DNA of 64,000 bases. Source: Mesorhizobium sp. WSM3860 (GTDB lineage Bacteria > Pseudomonadota > Alphaproteobacteria > Rhizobiales > Rhizobiaceae). The notes below the pieces were generated by a model that was not told where the DNA came from, did not search any database, and was given only the letters and a program-made list of their open reading frames with translations. Shown in pieces: positions 7,567 through 16,718 of this stretch. Position numbers and translations under genes: made by a program. The stretch spans positions 62,001-126,000 of the forward strand of contig NZ_NSGF01000010.1 in the NCBI RefSeq assembly GCF_002294995.1. Reading direction: 5' to 3'. The number at the start of each line of letters is the position of its first letter. Within the stretch, counting starts at the first letter, position 1.

Positions 7567-10257
7567 ATGGCCGGAAGCAAGCTGAAGCCGTTGGGGCCGG
7601 GTGGTGAACGTCGCCGCATCTGCGTGGCCGCGCAAGCGATCCGCCGCGACGCCGACATTGACGACTCGACGATGCCCGACGAACTTGCCAGGCTCTTCGC
7701 TGAAAACGGAGACGACGTCACGCTGTTGTGGGTTGCCGGCCGGGACGTGCCATCCACGGAGGAGGTGGCGGCCCGCCGGGCGGAGTTCGAGGCCGCCTCG
7801 GTCAAACTGGAGGTTCTCGACCGGTCCGACCAGCTGCTTCCCTCGCTGGCGACGCCCGAAAGCCGCTCCGCTGCGCTGCTGCATCATCTCGAACGGTCCA
7901 GTTACGATCTGGTCTACGCGCCCCTCGAGGGCGGATTGGCGTACTACACGCTGCTGGCGGCAGAAACCGCGGCCACTGCGCTCCCGCCGGTCGTTGTCTT
8001 CGCCCACGCTCCGGAGGAGTGGGTGCATGAGGCCGACAAGAGCTTTATGGCAAGCACCGAGGCGATCTCCATCGCCTATATGGAAAAATATTGCGCCGAG
8101 ACCGCCGACAGGACGATCTGTGCGTCTGCCGCGCTGCGCAAGTGGATGCTGTCGAAAGGCTGGAAGGTCCGCAGGGCGGCAGTGATGCCGATGGTGCCGT
8201 TGTCGGCCGGCATCGGGCCGGCCGCCGCGCTGCCGACGCCCGACCGCGGAGACGCGCGCGAGATCGCCGTCTTGTCCGCGGCGCGCTTTCGCTATGGCCC
8301 GACGCTGCTTTGCGATGCGCTCGACATCCTCGCGCAATCGGCGCCCGAAGCGCTGACCGTCACCGCGTTCGGTCCATTCGGCAAGATCATGGGCGAGCAC
8401 AGCGGCGGACTGCTTTTGCGCCGCGCCGAGAAATGGCCGTTCAAATTCAAGCTTTTGCCGGCTGCGGAGCCCAGTGCGAAGCTCGACTATGTCGAGCGCC
8501 ACGGCGCCCTGGCGGTCATACCCTCGCTCGCCGCGTCGACCGGCGCCGCCGTCGCGACATTGATTGCGGCAGGGCTGCCATTCGTGGCCACCAATGTCGG
8601 CGCGAATGCCGAGACATGGGACCCGGAGGCGAGGCAACCTCAATTGGCCGAGCCCGAAGCGGGCCAGTTGGCCCGATCGCTCCTGGCCGCGCTTGACGAG
8701 CCGCCACGGCCGCAACGCATCGACCTGCTTGGCCGGTGCAGGCAGGCCTGGCTGGACACGCGCGACACGCCGCCGTCGGCGCGGAGCAAACGCAAGCAGG
8801 CCTCGACATCGCCGCTGGTGTCGATCGTCATGGCGCATCGCAACCGGCCACTCTTTCTGAAGCAGGCGATCGCGGCGATCGAGGCACAGACCTATGACCG
8901 GCTGGAACTGGTGCTTGTCGATGACGGCAGCGACGAGGATCAGGCGAAGCGACTGCTGGACGCGCTGGAGCCGACGTTCCGTCAACGCGGATGGCGGATT
9001 TTGCGCCGGCCGCACAAACACCTTGGCGCCGCGCGAAATGCCGGCGTTCGCGCCGCGCGCGGCGAGCTCATCCTGTTCGTGGACGACGACAATGCGCTTT
9101 TTCCGGAAGCCGTCGAGCATTTCGTCCGCGCCATGGCGGCATCCGGCGCCGATATCTGCACTGCCTTCCAACTGATCTTCTATGAGGATTTCGTTCCCGC
9201 GGACCGGGCCGACGGATTGATCCAGTATCTGCCGCTCGGCGGCCCCGACGCGCTCGGCCTGATCCACAATGTCTACGGCGACGCCAATGCGATGGTGCGC
9301 CGCGAGGTTTTCTCGCAGATCGGCTTTCTGATCGAGGAACCAGGTTATGCCATGCACGACTGGGAATTCTTTGCGCGAGCTTCGCTTGCCGGATTGAAGG
9401 TCCGGCTAATTCCGAAGCCGCTCTATTGGTACCGCTCGAAACCGGACGGGATGTTCCGGACCTCGAACTGGTACGACAATCGCTGCCCCCTCATAGAGGC
9501 GTTCGGGTCGCAGCATTTCGACGGCGCCCGGCTGCTTTATCAGTTGGCCATCGCCCAGAACACGGCGCGGTCTGAAATCGACAGCGCGCGCGAAAACCTG
9601 AGATACGTTCCCGCCTATCGAGAGTATCTCGAACTCTGCGATCTCGAACCGAACAGCGCTGCGGCCATCGAGAAACTTGCTGCTATCGCCGCATCGGCGG
9701 GTCGCCCCGATACCGCTGCGATCCTGCTTGAACGGGGGCCCGCCAAGACTGGTGAAGATGCTTCCGACGAGGTTGACGGGGCCGGCGGTTCGCACAGCCT
9801 CGCCTATCAAGCGCTAAGGAGCGCCAGGCTTCTCACGTCGCGCGCCTCGGATCTCCCATTGCTTCTCGTGGCGCGGGATGGCGGGGGGATATTCCTGCGC
9901 CCGCACGCGGAAGGCTCAGTCGCCGCATCGCTCGATCATCAATTCCCGCCGTTCTTCCGCGGGCTCGAGGCAACAGTCGAAGTCGCGCATGCCGACGCAC
10001 CGGCAATCGACTTCGGCCTGGCCCTCGCCCGCCCCGATCAGAGGATAGACTGGCAGCGGGATCTCGCGGCACAGACGATCGTCTTTTCGGGCTGGATGAC
10101 CGTGCGGGAAAAGTTCGCGCGCCACCGCCTGGTGACGACGCTTCGCGTGCGGCGCAAGATGCCGCTATCGATCATTCTTGCGGTGCGTTTCGCGGGACTT
10201 CCCAATGGTTTTCCAACCAACGCATTCTTCCGAGAACTGACCCTTATCAGCGATTGA
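7567..10257 (+). CDS. large two-domain glycosyltransferase (GT4-like + GT2 + C-terminal module)
   Basis: An 896-aa soluble protein with no signal peptide or membrane helix. Residues ~15-400 look like a GT-B (GT4-like) half. The usual E-x7-E positions are Ala323 and Thr331, so that half is probably not a normal retaining transferase. Residues ~415-640 form a GT-A GT2 domain: SIVMAHRNRP, LVDDGSDED, DDDN at 506-509, and the catalytic-base region AMHDWEFF followed by PKPLYWYR. Residues ~760-896 form a beta-rich module shared with the protein at 11879-15184. An AGGGAAG ribosome-binding site precedes the ATG. It is likely a cytoplasmic polysaccharide-assembly enzyme. Acceptor and donor are unknown. 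Confidence 0.82.
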   Translation: MAGSKLKPLGPGGERRRICVAAQAIRRDADIDDSTMPDELARLFAENGDDVTLLWVAGRDVPSTEEVAARRAEFEAASVKLEVLDRSDQLLPSLATPESRSAALLHHLERSSYDLVYAPLEGGLAYYTLLAAETAATALPPVVVFAHAPEEWVHEADKSFMASTEAISIAYMEKYCAETADRTICASAALRKWMLSKGWKVRRAAVMPMVPLSAGIGPAAALPTPDRGDAREIAVLSAARFRYGPTLLCDALDILAQSAPEALTVTAFGPFGKIMGEHSGGLLLRRAEKWPFKFKLLPAAEPSAKLDYVERHGALAVIPSLAASTGAAVATLIAAGLPFVATNVGANAETWDPEARQPQLAEPEAGQLARSLLAALDEPPRPQRIDLLGRCRQAWLDTRDTPPSARSKRKQASTSPLVSIVMAHRNRPLFLKQAIAAIEAQTYDRLELVLVDDGSDEDQAKRLLDALEPTFRQRGWRILRRPHKHLGAARNAGVRAARGELILFVDDDNALFPEAVEHFVRAMAASGADICTAFQLIFYEDFVPADRADGLIQYLPLGGPDALGLIHNVYGDANAMVRREVFSQIGFLIEEPGYAMHDWEFFARASLAGLKVRLIPKPLYWYRSKPDGMFRTSNWYDNRCPLIEAFGSQHFDGARLLYQLAIAQNTARSEIDSARENLRYVPAYREYLELCDLEPNSAAAIEKLAAIAASAGRPDTAAILLERGPAKTGEDASDEVDGAGGSHSLAYQALRSARLLTSRASDLPLLLVARDGGGIFLRPHAEGSVAASLDHQFPPFFRGLEATVEVAHADAPAIDFGLALARPDQRIDWQRDLAAQTIVFSGWMTVREKFARHRLVTTLRVRRKMPLSIILAVRFAGLPNGFPTNAFFRELTLISD

Positions 10258-10342
10258 ATGCGGTTCGAGAGACCGGCGCGACCGCGCTTGAGGTCAACGG
10301 CGTCTTCCCCTCGAACAGGACCCCGGTGACATGTTGTTATGG

Positions 10343-10371
10343 TTGACAAATTGCTAACATGCTAATACTAT
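10343..10371 (+). promoter_or_regulatory. sigma-70 promoter of the small secreted protein gene
   Basis: A -35 TTGACA at 10343-10348 and a -10 TACTAT at 10366-10371 are separated by exactly 17 bases. This is the best consensus match I saw in the window. It lies about 40 nt upstream of the ATG at 10409. Confidence 0.75.
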
Positions 10372-10408
10372 CAAGTGGCTATGGGGTGTGTACAGGACGG
10401 GGTATGTT

Positions 10409-10699
10409 ATGCGTAAGGTCCAATCGTTACTTTTGGGTGGGCTTAGCCTGCTTGGGTTGAGTGTCGCATTTTCCAACGCGGCGCAGGCGCAGATCGAAGT
10501 TGCTCCCATCAAGGAAGCCGAGCTCGCCTGCGAGCAGGCTCTCAAGATCGGCACCATCGAGGCGCTCGAGGATTACCTTCACCGCTATCCGAACGCGCCG
10601 ACGGCTTGCAAAGCGCTGGCTCTCAACAGCCTGTCGCAGTTTGCCGGGGACGGTGGGAACGGCAATGGCGGGGATGGCGGCGGCCGCTACGGCGGATAG
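10409..10699 (+). CDS. small secreted protein, Gly-rich C-terminus
   Basis: A 96-aa protein. Signal peptide MRKVQSLLLGGLSLLGLSVAFSN ends at AQA, giving a short mature chain. A helical segment with two Cys (LACEQALKIGT...PTACKAL) contains an EALEDYLHRYPNAP motif like single TPR-type repeats of periplasmic proteins. The tail is Gly/Asn/Asp-rich (GDGGNGNGGDGGGRYGG). The strong promoter at 10343 and a GGACGGGG ribosome-binding site support expression and the ATG at 10409 over an upstream GTG at 10388. Function is unknown. Confidence 0.7.
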   Translation: MRKVQSLLLGGLSLLGLSVAFSNAAQAQIEVAPIKEAELACEQALKIGTIEALEDYLHRYPNAPTACKALALNSLSQFAGDGGNGNGGDGGGRYGG

Positions 10700-10735
10700 T
10701 TGCCGGCCGCATTTTCCGCTCAATAGATCGTCAGA

Positions 10736-11761
10736 TCAGGTGGCCGCGGTTTCGTGCAACCGCGGCCTGCCCGTCGCGACGAATTCGGCGTAGCGATCCG
10801 AGGTTTTCATCCAGCCGAGTTCCACGAGCTGGGCAGTGTCGCCGCGATAGCGGATGGACCGGTCGTTGCGAAGCGAGAGTTTCGGATTGCGCTCCAAGGC
10901 CTCCATATAGGCGGCGCGCTCTTCGAGCGTCTTTTCCTTCAGTTGCGCGTTCTCGCCTAGAGAGGATGCCGATTTCTGCTGGAAGCCCCAAACAAATTTG
11001 AAGTGCAGCAGCGCGACGCGGAGTTCGCTGAACCGCACCTTGCTGATAGTGTGCTGCGCCGCGTGATAGTGTGTGTCCCTGCTCCACCGCACGATCGGCA
11101 CCTTGGTCAGGCACGGTGGAAAGGTCTGCTTGAAGCGGCCGCGCCAGAAGACGCGCTCGCGCACCCCGCCGAACATTTGCTCGGGAGGATAAAGTCCATC
11201 CCGCGCGCGCAACCACCCTGGCTCCGGATCGAAATAGGGGGAAGCATCCACGAGAGGGATGCTGCCGTCGTAGCTGCACTCTGCCAACGGGCCGTCGGCG
11301 TACATGTCGATCATGGATCCGATCACAGCTTCGGCGCCGGTCGACTCGAGATAGGTGAGAAGCCGGCGCAGGCTCACCCGCTCGAGATCGGGATAGACGA
11401 GAAGCTCGTCGGCATCGACGGACAGACACCAGTGGCCGGAACCGAACACGCGCATCAATGTGTTGATCCATCGCGGCGGAGTGATGTTCTCGGCGAAATG
11501 CGACCCCTCCGTGTGGAAACAATGGCTGTCCGGCTGCTCCAGGACCAGTTCTCTCGTCCCGTCCGTCGAGCCGTTGTCCAGAAAGAAGAACCGGTCGACT
11601 CCGAGCCTTCGATAATGTTCGAGAAGATGCGGCAGCAACGTCCTCTCGTTGCGCAGTGCAACGAAGCACAGAATCTCGTCCTTGCGCACGTCAAGCGGCC
11701 TATGGTCCAGCCGCTCAAGGTGTTTTGGAGGTCGATGGGCAAGCATGCGGACGCCAATCAA
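10736..11761 (-). CDS. glycosyltransferase family 2 (Glyco_tranf_2_4 type)
   Basis: A 341-aa cytoplasmic protein of the Glyco_tranf_2_4 family. DEILCFVALRNERTLLPH starts near residue 28, FFLDNGSTDGT near 57, and a DXD-type DADELL near 117. H-F-K-F-V-W near 250 is another family feature. There are no membrane segments. The family is often found in surface-polysaccharide loci. It is transcribed divergently from the 1101-aa glycosyltransferase, with 117 nt between starts. No start codon is clearly favoured; I use the ATG at 11761. Donor and acceptor unknown. Confidence 0.78.
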   Translation of the reverse strand: MIGVRMLAHRPPKHLERLDHRPLDVRKDEILCFVALRNERTLLPHLLEHYRRLGVDRFFFLDNGSTDGTRELVLEQPDSHCFHTEGSHFAENITPPRWINTLMRVFGSGHWCLSVDADELLVYPDLERVSLRRLLTYLESTGAEAVIGSMIDMYADGPLAECSYDGSIPLVDASPYFDPEPGWLRARDGLYPPEQMFGGVRERVFWRGRFKQTFPPCLTKVPIVRWSRDTHYHAAQHTISKVRFSELRVALLHFKFVWGFQQKSASSLGENAQLKEKTLEERAAYMEALERNPKLSLRNDRSIRYRGDTAQLVELGWMKTSDRYAEFVATGRPRLHETAAT

Positions 11762-11878
11762 ATGCGGTTTGCGCGAGGAGCCTGGGCAGGCTTTCGATGA
11801 TTATCCCCGTCAGACAATTATCAAAGTGTTATCCACCTGTCGGCGAGACTGCTGCGGCTGAGGATCGAGGGGGACCGA

Positions 11879-14800
11879 TTGAAGATTGGTTCGAAGACGG
11901 GCGCCATCTCTACGCCTAAGCGGCAGTCAAGCCACAAACCCCGCAGGGTGTGTGTCGTTTCCGAAGTCGAGTTCGGCTCGACAGTGACCGCTGATCCAGG
12001 GTCGGCGACGTATGCGCTGGCCCAGCACCTGGCGAAAATCGGCGACACCGTCACGCTGCTATGGGTGCCGAGCCCGCTCGGCAGCCAGCCCGACGAGCAG
12101 GAAATCGACAGGCTCGCCAAATGGAGCTTCGATAATTTCCTGGTGCGGCTCGAACTGCTGCCGCGGTCACCCGAATTGCTGCGTGGCCTGGAGTCCAGCG
12201 ACAAGAATTCCGTAGCCGTCTACCACTACCTCAAGCAGAATCCCTTCGATGTCGTCTATTTCGCGCTTGAAGGCGGGCTGGCGCATTTCCCCACCGTCGC
12301 CAAGCGCACGGGTGTCTTTGCCGACCCTCCGATCCTCGTGGTGCTCGCGCATGAGCCGCTCATGTGGGATCTGGAGGCTAACGCCAGGGCGATCGAACGC
12401 AAGGAGCAGATGACCGTCGCCCATATGGAGAGGACCTCCGCCGAGACCTGCGACCATCTTGTGGTCACCGGCCAGTCCCTGCTCGACTGGATGACGAAGG
12501 CGGGGTGGAGACCGCCGGCCAGCCACCACATCGCGACGCCGCTGGAGCCTGAGGAGTGGCGTTCGAACTTCGCCGTCGATCATTACCGGCCCCGGGAAAA
12601 GCCGGCCGCCGAGGTGGTTCATTTCTCAGGCACCGAGACGCGAAGCGGACTGACGCTGTTTTGCGACGCACTGGATCGCCTGGCCGAGAATGGCGTGACG
12701 GACCTGGCCGTGACGATCGTCGGCGCCTTTGATCATGTGCTCGGCGAGCATTCGGGCGGCATGATCCTGCGGCGCGCCCGGCAGTGGCCGTTCAAGCTGA
12801 AGCTGCTGCCCATCCGGGACGAGCCCGAGATATTTCGTTATCTGCGGCAAAGCCATGCGCTGGTGGCAATCACGCACTCGGCCGCGCAGCTCCCGCTGGA
12901 TGTGGTGACGTGCCTTGACGAGGAGATCCCCTTCGTCACGACGGACGTCGGCAGCATACGCGGGCTGCTTCAGCCGGAATCCGCCGAGGCGGTCATGATG
13001 CAGGCATCCCCTTCGGCGATCGCGGCCAAGATCCAATCTGTGTTCGAGAGCCGATCGTTCGGTCCGGCAAAGCCGTTGCTTGACCGGGAAGCGCGCGAGA
13101 AGGCCTGGAGCAAACTGCACGCCAAACTATGCCGGCATCCGGCCAAAGCCGACGGCCCAAGCCGGAACCGCAACCGACCGCCGCTCGTATCCATAATCAC
13201 GGCGCACTACAATCGGGCGCGCCTGTTGCCGCAGGCGATTGCATCGGTCCGGCGCCAGGACTACCCCAATATCGAACTGATCGTCGTCGATGACGGCAGC
13301 ACGGATCCGGACGCAATTCGGCTGCTCAACGCGATCGAGCCCGGGTTCGAGCAGCGCGGCTGGCGGATCATCCGGCAGAAGAACGGCTTCCTCGGCAAGG
13401 CGCGCAATACCGGTATTCGCGCCGCCAAGGGGTCCTTGATCCTGTTCCTGGACGACGACAACGCCCTCTTCCCCAACGCGGTCAGCACGTTGGTGACCGG
13501 CATGCAAAAAGCCGGTGCCGATATCTGCACGACTTTCGCCAAGTGGCTCAACGAGCCTTTCGTGCCGCCGGACACCAAGAGCGGCTATATGCTCTACTTT
13601 CCGGTCGGCGGTCCGCCGGACATCGCGCTGATCACCAATCCATACGGTGATGCCAATGCGATGTTCCGGCGCGAAGTGTTCGACAAGATTGGCTACCTCA
13701 ACGAGGAGCGCGGCTTTTCGGCGAGCGATTGGGAATTCTTCCTGCGCGCCGATCTCGCGGGTCTGGAAATCGTCACCGTGCCGGAGCCGCTGTACTGGTA
13801 CCGGTCTTCGCCGGCCGGGATGAACCGCAATGCCGAGTGGCTGAGGAACCGCCGGCCGATCATCGATGTGTTTCGAAAGTACAAGTTCGCGCACACCGAC
13901 ATGTTCGTGCAGCTCGGCATCAGCTCGAACACTGCCGATCATGAGAAGGACCTCAACCTCTGGAACCTTGAACTGCGCGTCAAGGACGAGCGGTATCTGC
14001 GGCTGAGCGCAGCTTCCCCCAACTCCGCGGACGCAGTGCAGTTGCTGGCCGAGATTGCGGCGCGAGAAGGCAGGGCCGACACGGCCATTTCGCTGCTCGC
14101 CCACGCCGGACGGTCCGACTTCACGCTGGGCGTCGTCGAACTGCTCAACGCCGCCGCCGAAGAAACCGTGCCGGAACTCCATTCCTCCCTGTACAGCGAA
14201 CGCTACCTCCCGGTCGAAGCCCTGCGCCGCGCCCATGTCGGCTCGCATCCGGCTGCCGAAGCGGATCTCTTGAGCTATGTCGAGCAATCGCCGGACCAGC
14301 TGTTTGTCCAGGCCAGCGCCGGCACCGTCTCAATGGCGCTGCTGAAGGGCGTCTGTCCGGCGGGAACGATCAGCGCGAGCTGCTGGGTCTATCTCGACGA
14401 GGCACTGACGGGGCCGGCGCAGTTTCAGATCGCCATCGTGGACGCGGAAAACCAGACCTTCGACCAGCTCGCCCGGCTCCTCGAGGATGGCGGGAACGGT
14501 TGGGCCGATGTCAGCCGCCCGCACGAACCACGCGAGATCGCGACGGGCGTCAATTCGCCTGCTCCCGGCAGACGCGACCTGCTGCTCGCGGTCAGATGCG
14601 GCGGCAATCGGCCGGACGCACGGGTGCTCGGAGGCTTTTCAAGCATTCAGGTCCGAAATGTGGTTTCGACCGGCGGGAAGCACCCGCGTCTCAACGCGCC
14701 GCAAGAGCGTCAGCGCATGCGGCGGCTGACCGGCGAGGAGCTGAAGCGCGCAGCGCTTGTAACGAACTATCCGTCCGAGTTGCCGGCATTGCTGGTCGCC

Positions 14801-15184
14801 GGGGACAATGGCGGCATCTTCTTGCGGCCGAGCATCCATGGCCCGGTTGTCGCCGCCCTCAATTCGACTTTCCCAACCTTTGCCCGCAGTGTCATCGCCT
14901 CAGTGGAGATCGCCCACGAGGATGCCTCGCCGTTCGAGTTCGCCATGGCGCTGGGCCGGCCGGAAGAAAAACTGGTCTGGAAAAACGACGCGCCGGTCGG
15001 CGCCCTGGCGTTCTCTGGATGGACGCGGATTTCGAAGCCATTCGAGTTGCACGATTTGAAGGTTTCCGTCCGTGAGATCGACCGCAAATGGCTGACCATC
15101 TATCTGGCCATCAAACTGCCGCGCGGTTCGAAGCCGATGCCGTCCAACGCCTTCTGGCGCAAATTGCTACTCGTGTGGGACTGA
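11879..15184 (+). CDS. giant two-domain glycosyltransferase (GT4-like + GT2 + two beta modules)
   Basis: An 1101-aa paralogue of the protein at 7567. Residues ~20-420 are the GT4-like half, with Ala336 and Thr344 at the E-x7-E positions. Residues ~435-660 are GT2, with SIITAHYNRA, VVDDGSTDPD, DDDN at 525-528, SDWEFF and PEPLYWYRSSPAG. Residues ~770-945 form an extra beta-rich insert absent from the 896-aa paralogue, and residues ~960-1101 are the shared C-terminal module. The start is TTG with a GAGGGGG ribosome-binding site a few bases upstream. It is presumably cytoplasmic. The paralogy shows a duplication followed by gain or loss of the insert. Product unknown. Confidence 0.8.
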   Translation: MKIGSKTGAISTPKRQSSHKPRRVCVVSEVEFGSTVTADPGSATYALAQHLAKIGDTVTLLWVPSPLGSQPDEQEIDRLAKWSFDNFLVRLELLPRSPELLRGLESSDKNSVAVYHYLKQNPFDVVYFALEGGLAHFPTVAKRTGVFADPPILVVLAHEPLMWDLEANARAIERKEQMTVAHMERTSAETCDHLVVTGQSLLDWMTKAGWRPPASHHIATPLEPEEWRSNFAVDHYRPREKPAAEVVHFSGTETRSGLTLFCDALDRLAENGVTDLAVTIVGAFDHVLGEHSGGMILRRARQWPFKLKLLPIRDEPEIFRYLRQSHALVAITHSAAQLPLDVVTCLDEEIPFVTTDVGSIRGLLQPESAEAVMMQASPSAIAAKIQSVFESRSFGPAKPLLDREAREKAWSKLHAKLCRHPAKADGPSRNRNRPPLVSIITAHYNRARLLPQAIASVRRQDYPNIELIVVDDGSTDPDAIRLLNAIEPGFEQRGWRIIRQKNGFLGKARNTGIRAAKGSLILFLDDDNALFPNAVSTLVTGMQKAGADICTTFAKWLNEPFVPPDTKSGYMLYFPVGGPPDIALITNPYGDANAMFRREVFDKIGYLNEERGFSASDWEFFLRADLAGLEIVTVPEPLYWYRSSPAGMNRNAEWLRNRRPIIDVFRKYKFAHTDMFVQLGISSNTADHEKDLNLWNLELRVKDERYLRLSAASPNSADAVQLLAEIAAREGRADTAISLLAHAGRSDFTLGVVELLNAAAEETVPELHSSLYSERYLPVEALRRAHVGSHPAAEADLLSYVEQSPDQLFVQASAGTVSMALLKGVCPAGTISASCWVYLDEALTGPAQFQIAIVDAENQTFDQLARLLEDGGNGWADVSRPHEPREIATGVNSPAPGRRDLLLAVRCGGNRPDARVLGGFSSIQVRNVVSTGGKHPRLNAPQERQRMRRLTGEELKRAALVTNYPSELPALLVAGDNGGIFLRPSIHGPVVAALNSTFPTFARSVIASVEIAHEDASPFEFAMALGRPEEKLVWKNDAPVGALAFSGWTRISKPFELHDLKVSVREIDRKWLTIYLAIKLPRGSKPMPSNAFWRKLLLVWD

Positions 15185-15289
15185 AGGGCGGGAGCCCGCC
15201 ATCGCGCGAACGTGACCTTCAGGGGTGCGAATCACGGGGGCGAAGTGCGATAAGAACAGATCGGGTCAGTGTGGAAGGGGGCCAAAGAA

Positions 15290-16066
15290 ATGAAAAGTAT
15301 TGTCGGCCTTGTCCTGGGTCTTTTCATCATTCCCCTCAGCGCGGCATTTTTCACAGCCGCCGCCCAGGAGCGCGACGTCGGGCCGAAGTGCACCCAGTGG
15401 AACTCGTACCGCGTCCTGTTCAAAAAGGGCGACGGCAAGATTTCCGACGAAACCGCGAAAGGGCTGGCGGCATTCGTCAAGGACGCCGGTCGCGATTGCG
15501 GCTACCGGCTCTACGCGACGGCCAGCAAGGAAGGCGCGTACGACAAGGCGGACAGCATTGCCGGCCAAAGGCTGAACGCCACAAGCGCGTTTTTGAAAGC
15601 GCAGGGCGTCAAGCCCGAAATGGTGCTGGCGCTTTCTCATTGGGTCGACGATAGCGCCACCGATAAGAACCAGGCGCGGAGCGCTATCCTGTACACCTTG
15701 CCGAAGCAAGGGATCTCCTGCCGGCAGTATGAAAAGCGAAGCCCGGTCCAGGTCGCCCTCTTCTTCGACAGCAGATCCTCGATGATTTCACCCCCGGTCA
15801 AACGCGACCTCGAGAAATTCGCCGCCAGCATCAAAGACACGCGTTGCAACGTGGAACTGACGGCGTTGGCCGCCAAGGAAATCACGGGCGCCAATGCGGC
15901 AAAGGCGAACAAGAATCTCGCCAAACAGCGGGTCAAGGCAATCATGGACATTCTGAGCGCGGCCGGTATCGACAGCGACCGCCTCATCGACACGAATGTT
16001 GAGTATGTCGGCGACAAGAAGCCGAATACAGCCAAAAACCGCATGGCCACCGCATCGCTGATGTAG
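15290..16066 (+). CDS. secreted protein with two OmpA-like repeats
   Basis: A 258-aa protein with a signal peptide (KSIVGLVLGLFIIPLSAAFF to AAA-Q). The mature part has two OmpA_C-like segments, residues ~30-145 and ~150-258. Each has the helix-strand rhythm of that family, with asparagine/lysine-rich helices (LNATSAFLKAQGV; AKQRVKAIMDILSAAGI) and a terminal NRMA like the usual NRRV. The Asp/Arg peptidoglycan-binding residues are not clear, so binding is uncertain. The ATG at 15290 follows AAGGGGG. An open frame in +1 continues directly past the stop (see 16062-16253). Confidence 0.66.
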   Translation: MKSIVGLVLGLFIIPLSAAFFTAAAQERDVGPKCTQWNSYRVLFKKGDGKISDETAKGLAAFVKDAGRDCGYRLYATASKEGAYDKADSIAGQRLNATSAFLKAQGVKPEMVLALSHWVDDSATDKNQARSAILYTLPKQGISCRQYEKRSPVQVALFFDSRSSMISPPVKRDLEKFAASIKDTRCNVELTALAAKEITGANAAKANKNLAKQRVKAIMDILSAAGIDSDRLIDTNVEYVGDKKPNTAKNRMATASLM

Positions 16067-16253
16067 CGCGCCTGCCGCCGTCGAATGTGACGACTTTGAA
16101 AAGCCACCCGTGCCCGGAGGGGAAGTGTCCGTTGAGCAGATCAAGAAGACTTTCTTCGTGGTCAAAGTGCATATCGCCGGCCAAATCCACCGACAGGTGA
16201 AGGACCTTCCACCCGGCACGAAAATCAACAAGGTGACGATAAGCGGCGGCTGA
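16062..16253 (+). pseudogene. coding-like tail in +1 frame after the OmpA-like gene
   Basis: After the TAG of the OmpA-like gene, the +1 frame stays open for 63 codons. It reads like protein: CDDFEKPPVPGG, then VEQIKKTFFVVKVHIAG, then LPPGTKINKVTISGG before TGA. It has no ATG. GTG at 16110 or 16125 could start it, but GGAGGGG at 16116-16122 is only 2 nt from the second. Either a short GTG-started gene or a C-terminal extension cut off by a one-base shift near 16061 would fit. I could not assign a family. Confidence 0.35.
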
Positions 16254-16259
16254 CCAGCC

Positions 16260-16709
16260 TCACGCCTTGCGCTCCCAGCGGCGGTCGGGCGTCTGCTGCC
16301 AGTAGGTCACCGCGTGGCCGGCTTCCTTCATCGTCTTCCAGTGGCTGCGCGCGCTTTCGAGCTGCGCCGCGTCATGTCCGTCGAACAGGAAGACGGCGCG
16401 CTCGTAGCCGGAGAGTTCGGGCGGCGCGGCGCCATCGACCAGGAAACGGATCTGGGCAGCGTTGGGGTTACCCTCGCCGGTGGTGAGCAGGATAGGCTGC
16501 TCGGCCGGATGGGCTTCGCGGTCTGTGGCATGCGCGAGGAAAGAGTCGTCGCGAAACGTCCACAGATGCTGGTCGAGCGCGTCGCGCCTCTCCTCGGTGC
16601 CGGTCTGCACGACCGCGCGCCAGCCGCGCTCGACGCTGCGCTCGAGCAGGCCCGGCAGGGCTTCCTCAAGCGTCGATTCCGTCAGGTGGTAGAACAGGAT
16701 GTCGGCCAT
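16260..16709 (-). CDS. holC: DNA polymerase III subunit chi
   Basis: A 149-aa protein matching the chi subunit, which links the clamp loader to SSB at the replication fork. It starts MADILFYHLTESTLEEALP, typical of HolC, and has ERGWRAVVQTGTEERRDALDQHLWTF and AVFLFDGHD. It lies 9 nt downstream of pepA. The pepA-holC pair is conserved across proteobacteria, so co-transcription is likely. Confidence 0.92.
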   Translation of the reverse strand: MADILFYHLTESTLEEALPGLLERSVERGWRAVVQTGTEERRDALDQHLWTFRDDSFLAHATDREAHPAEQPILLTTGEGNPNAAQIRFLVDGAAPPELSGYERAVFLFDGHDAAQLESARSHWKTMKEAGHAVTYWQQTPDRRWERKA

Positions 16710-16718
16710 CCCCGAAGC

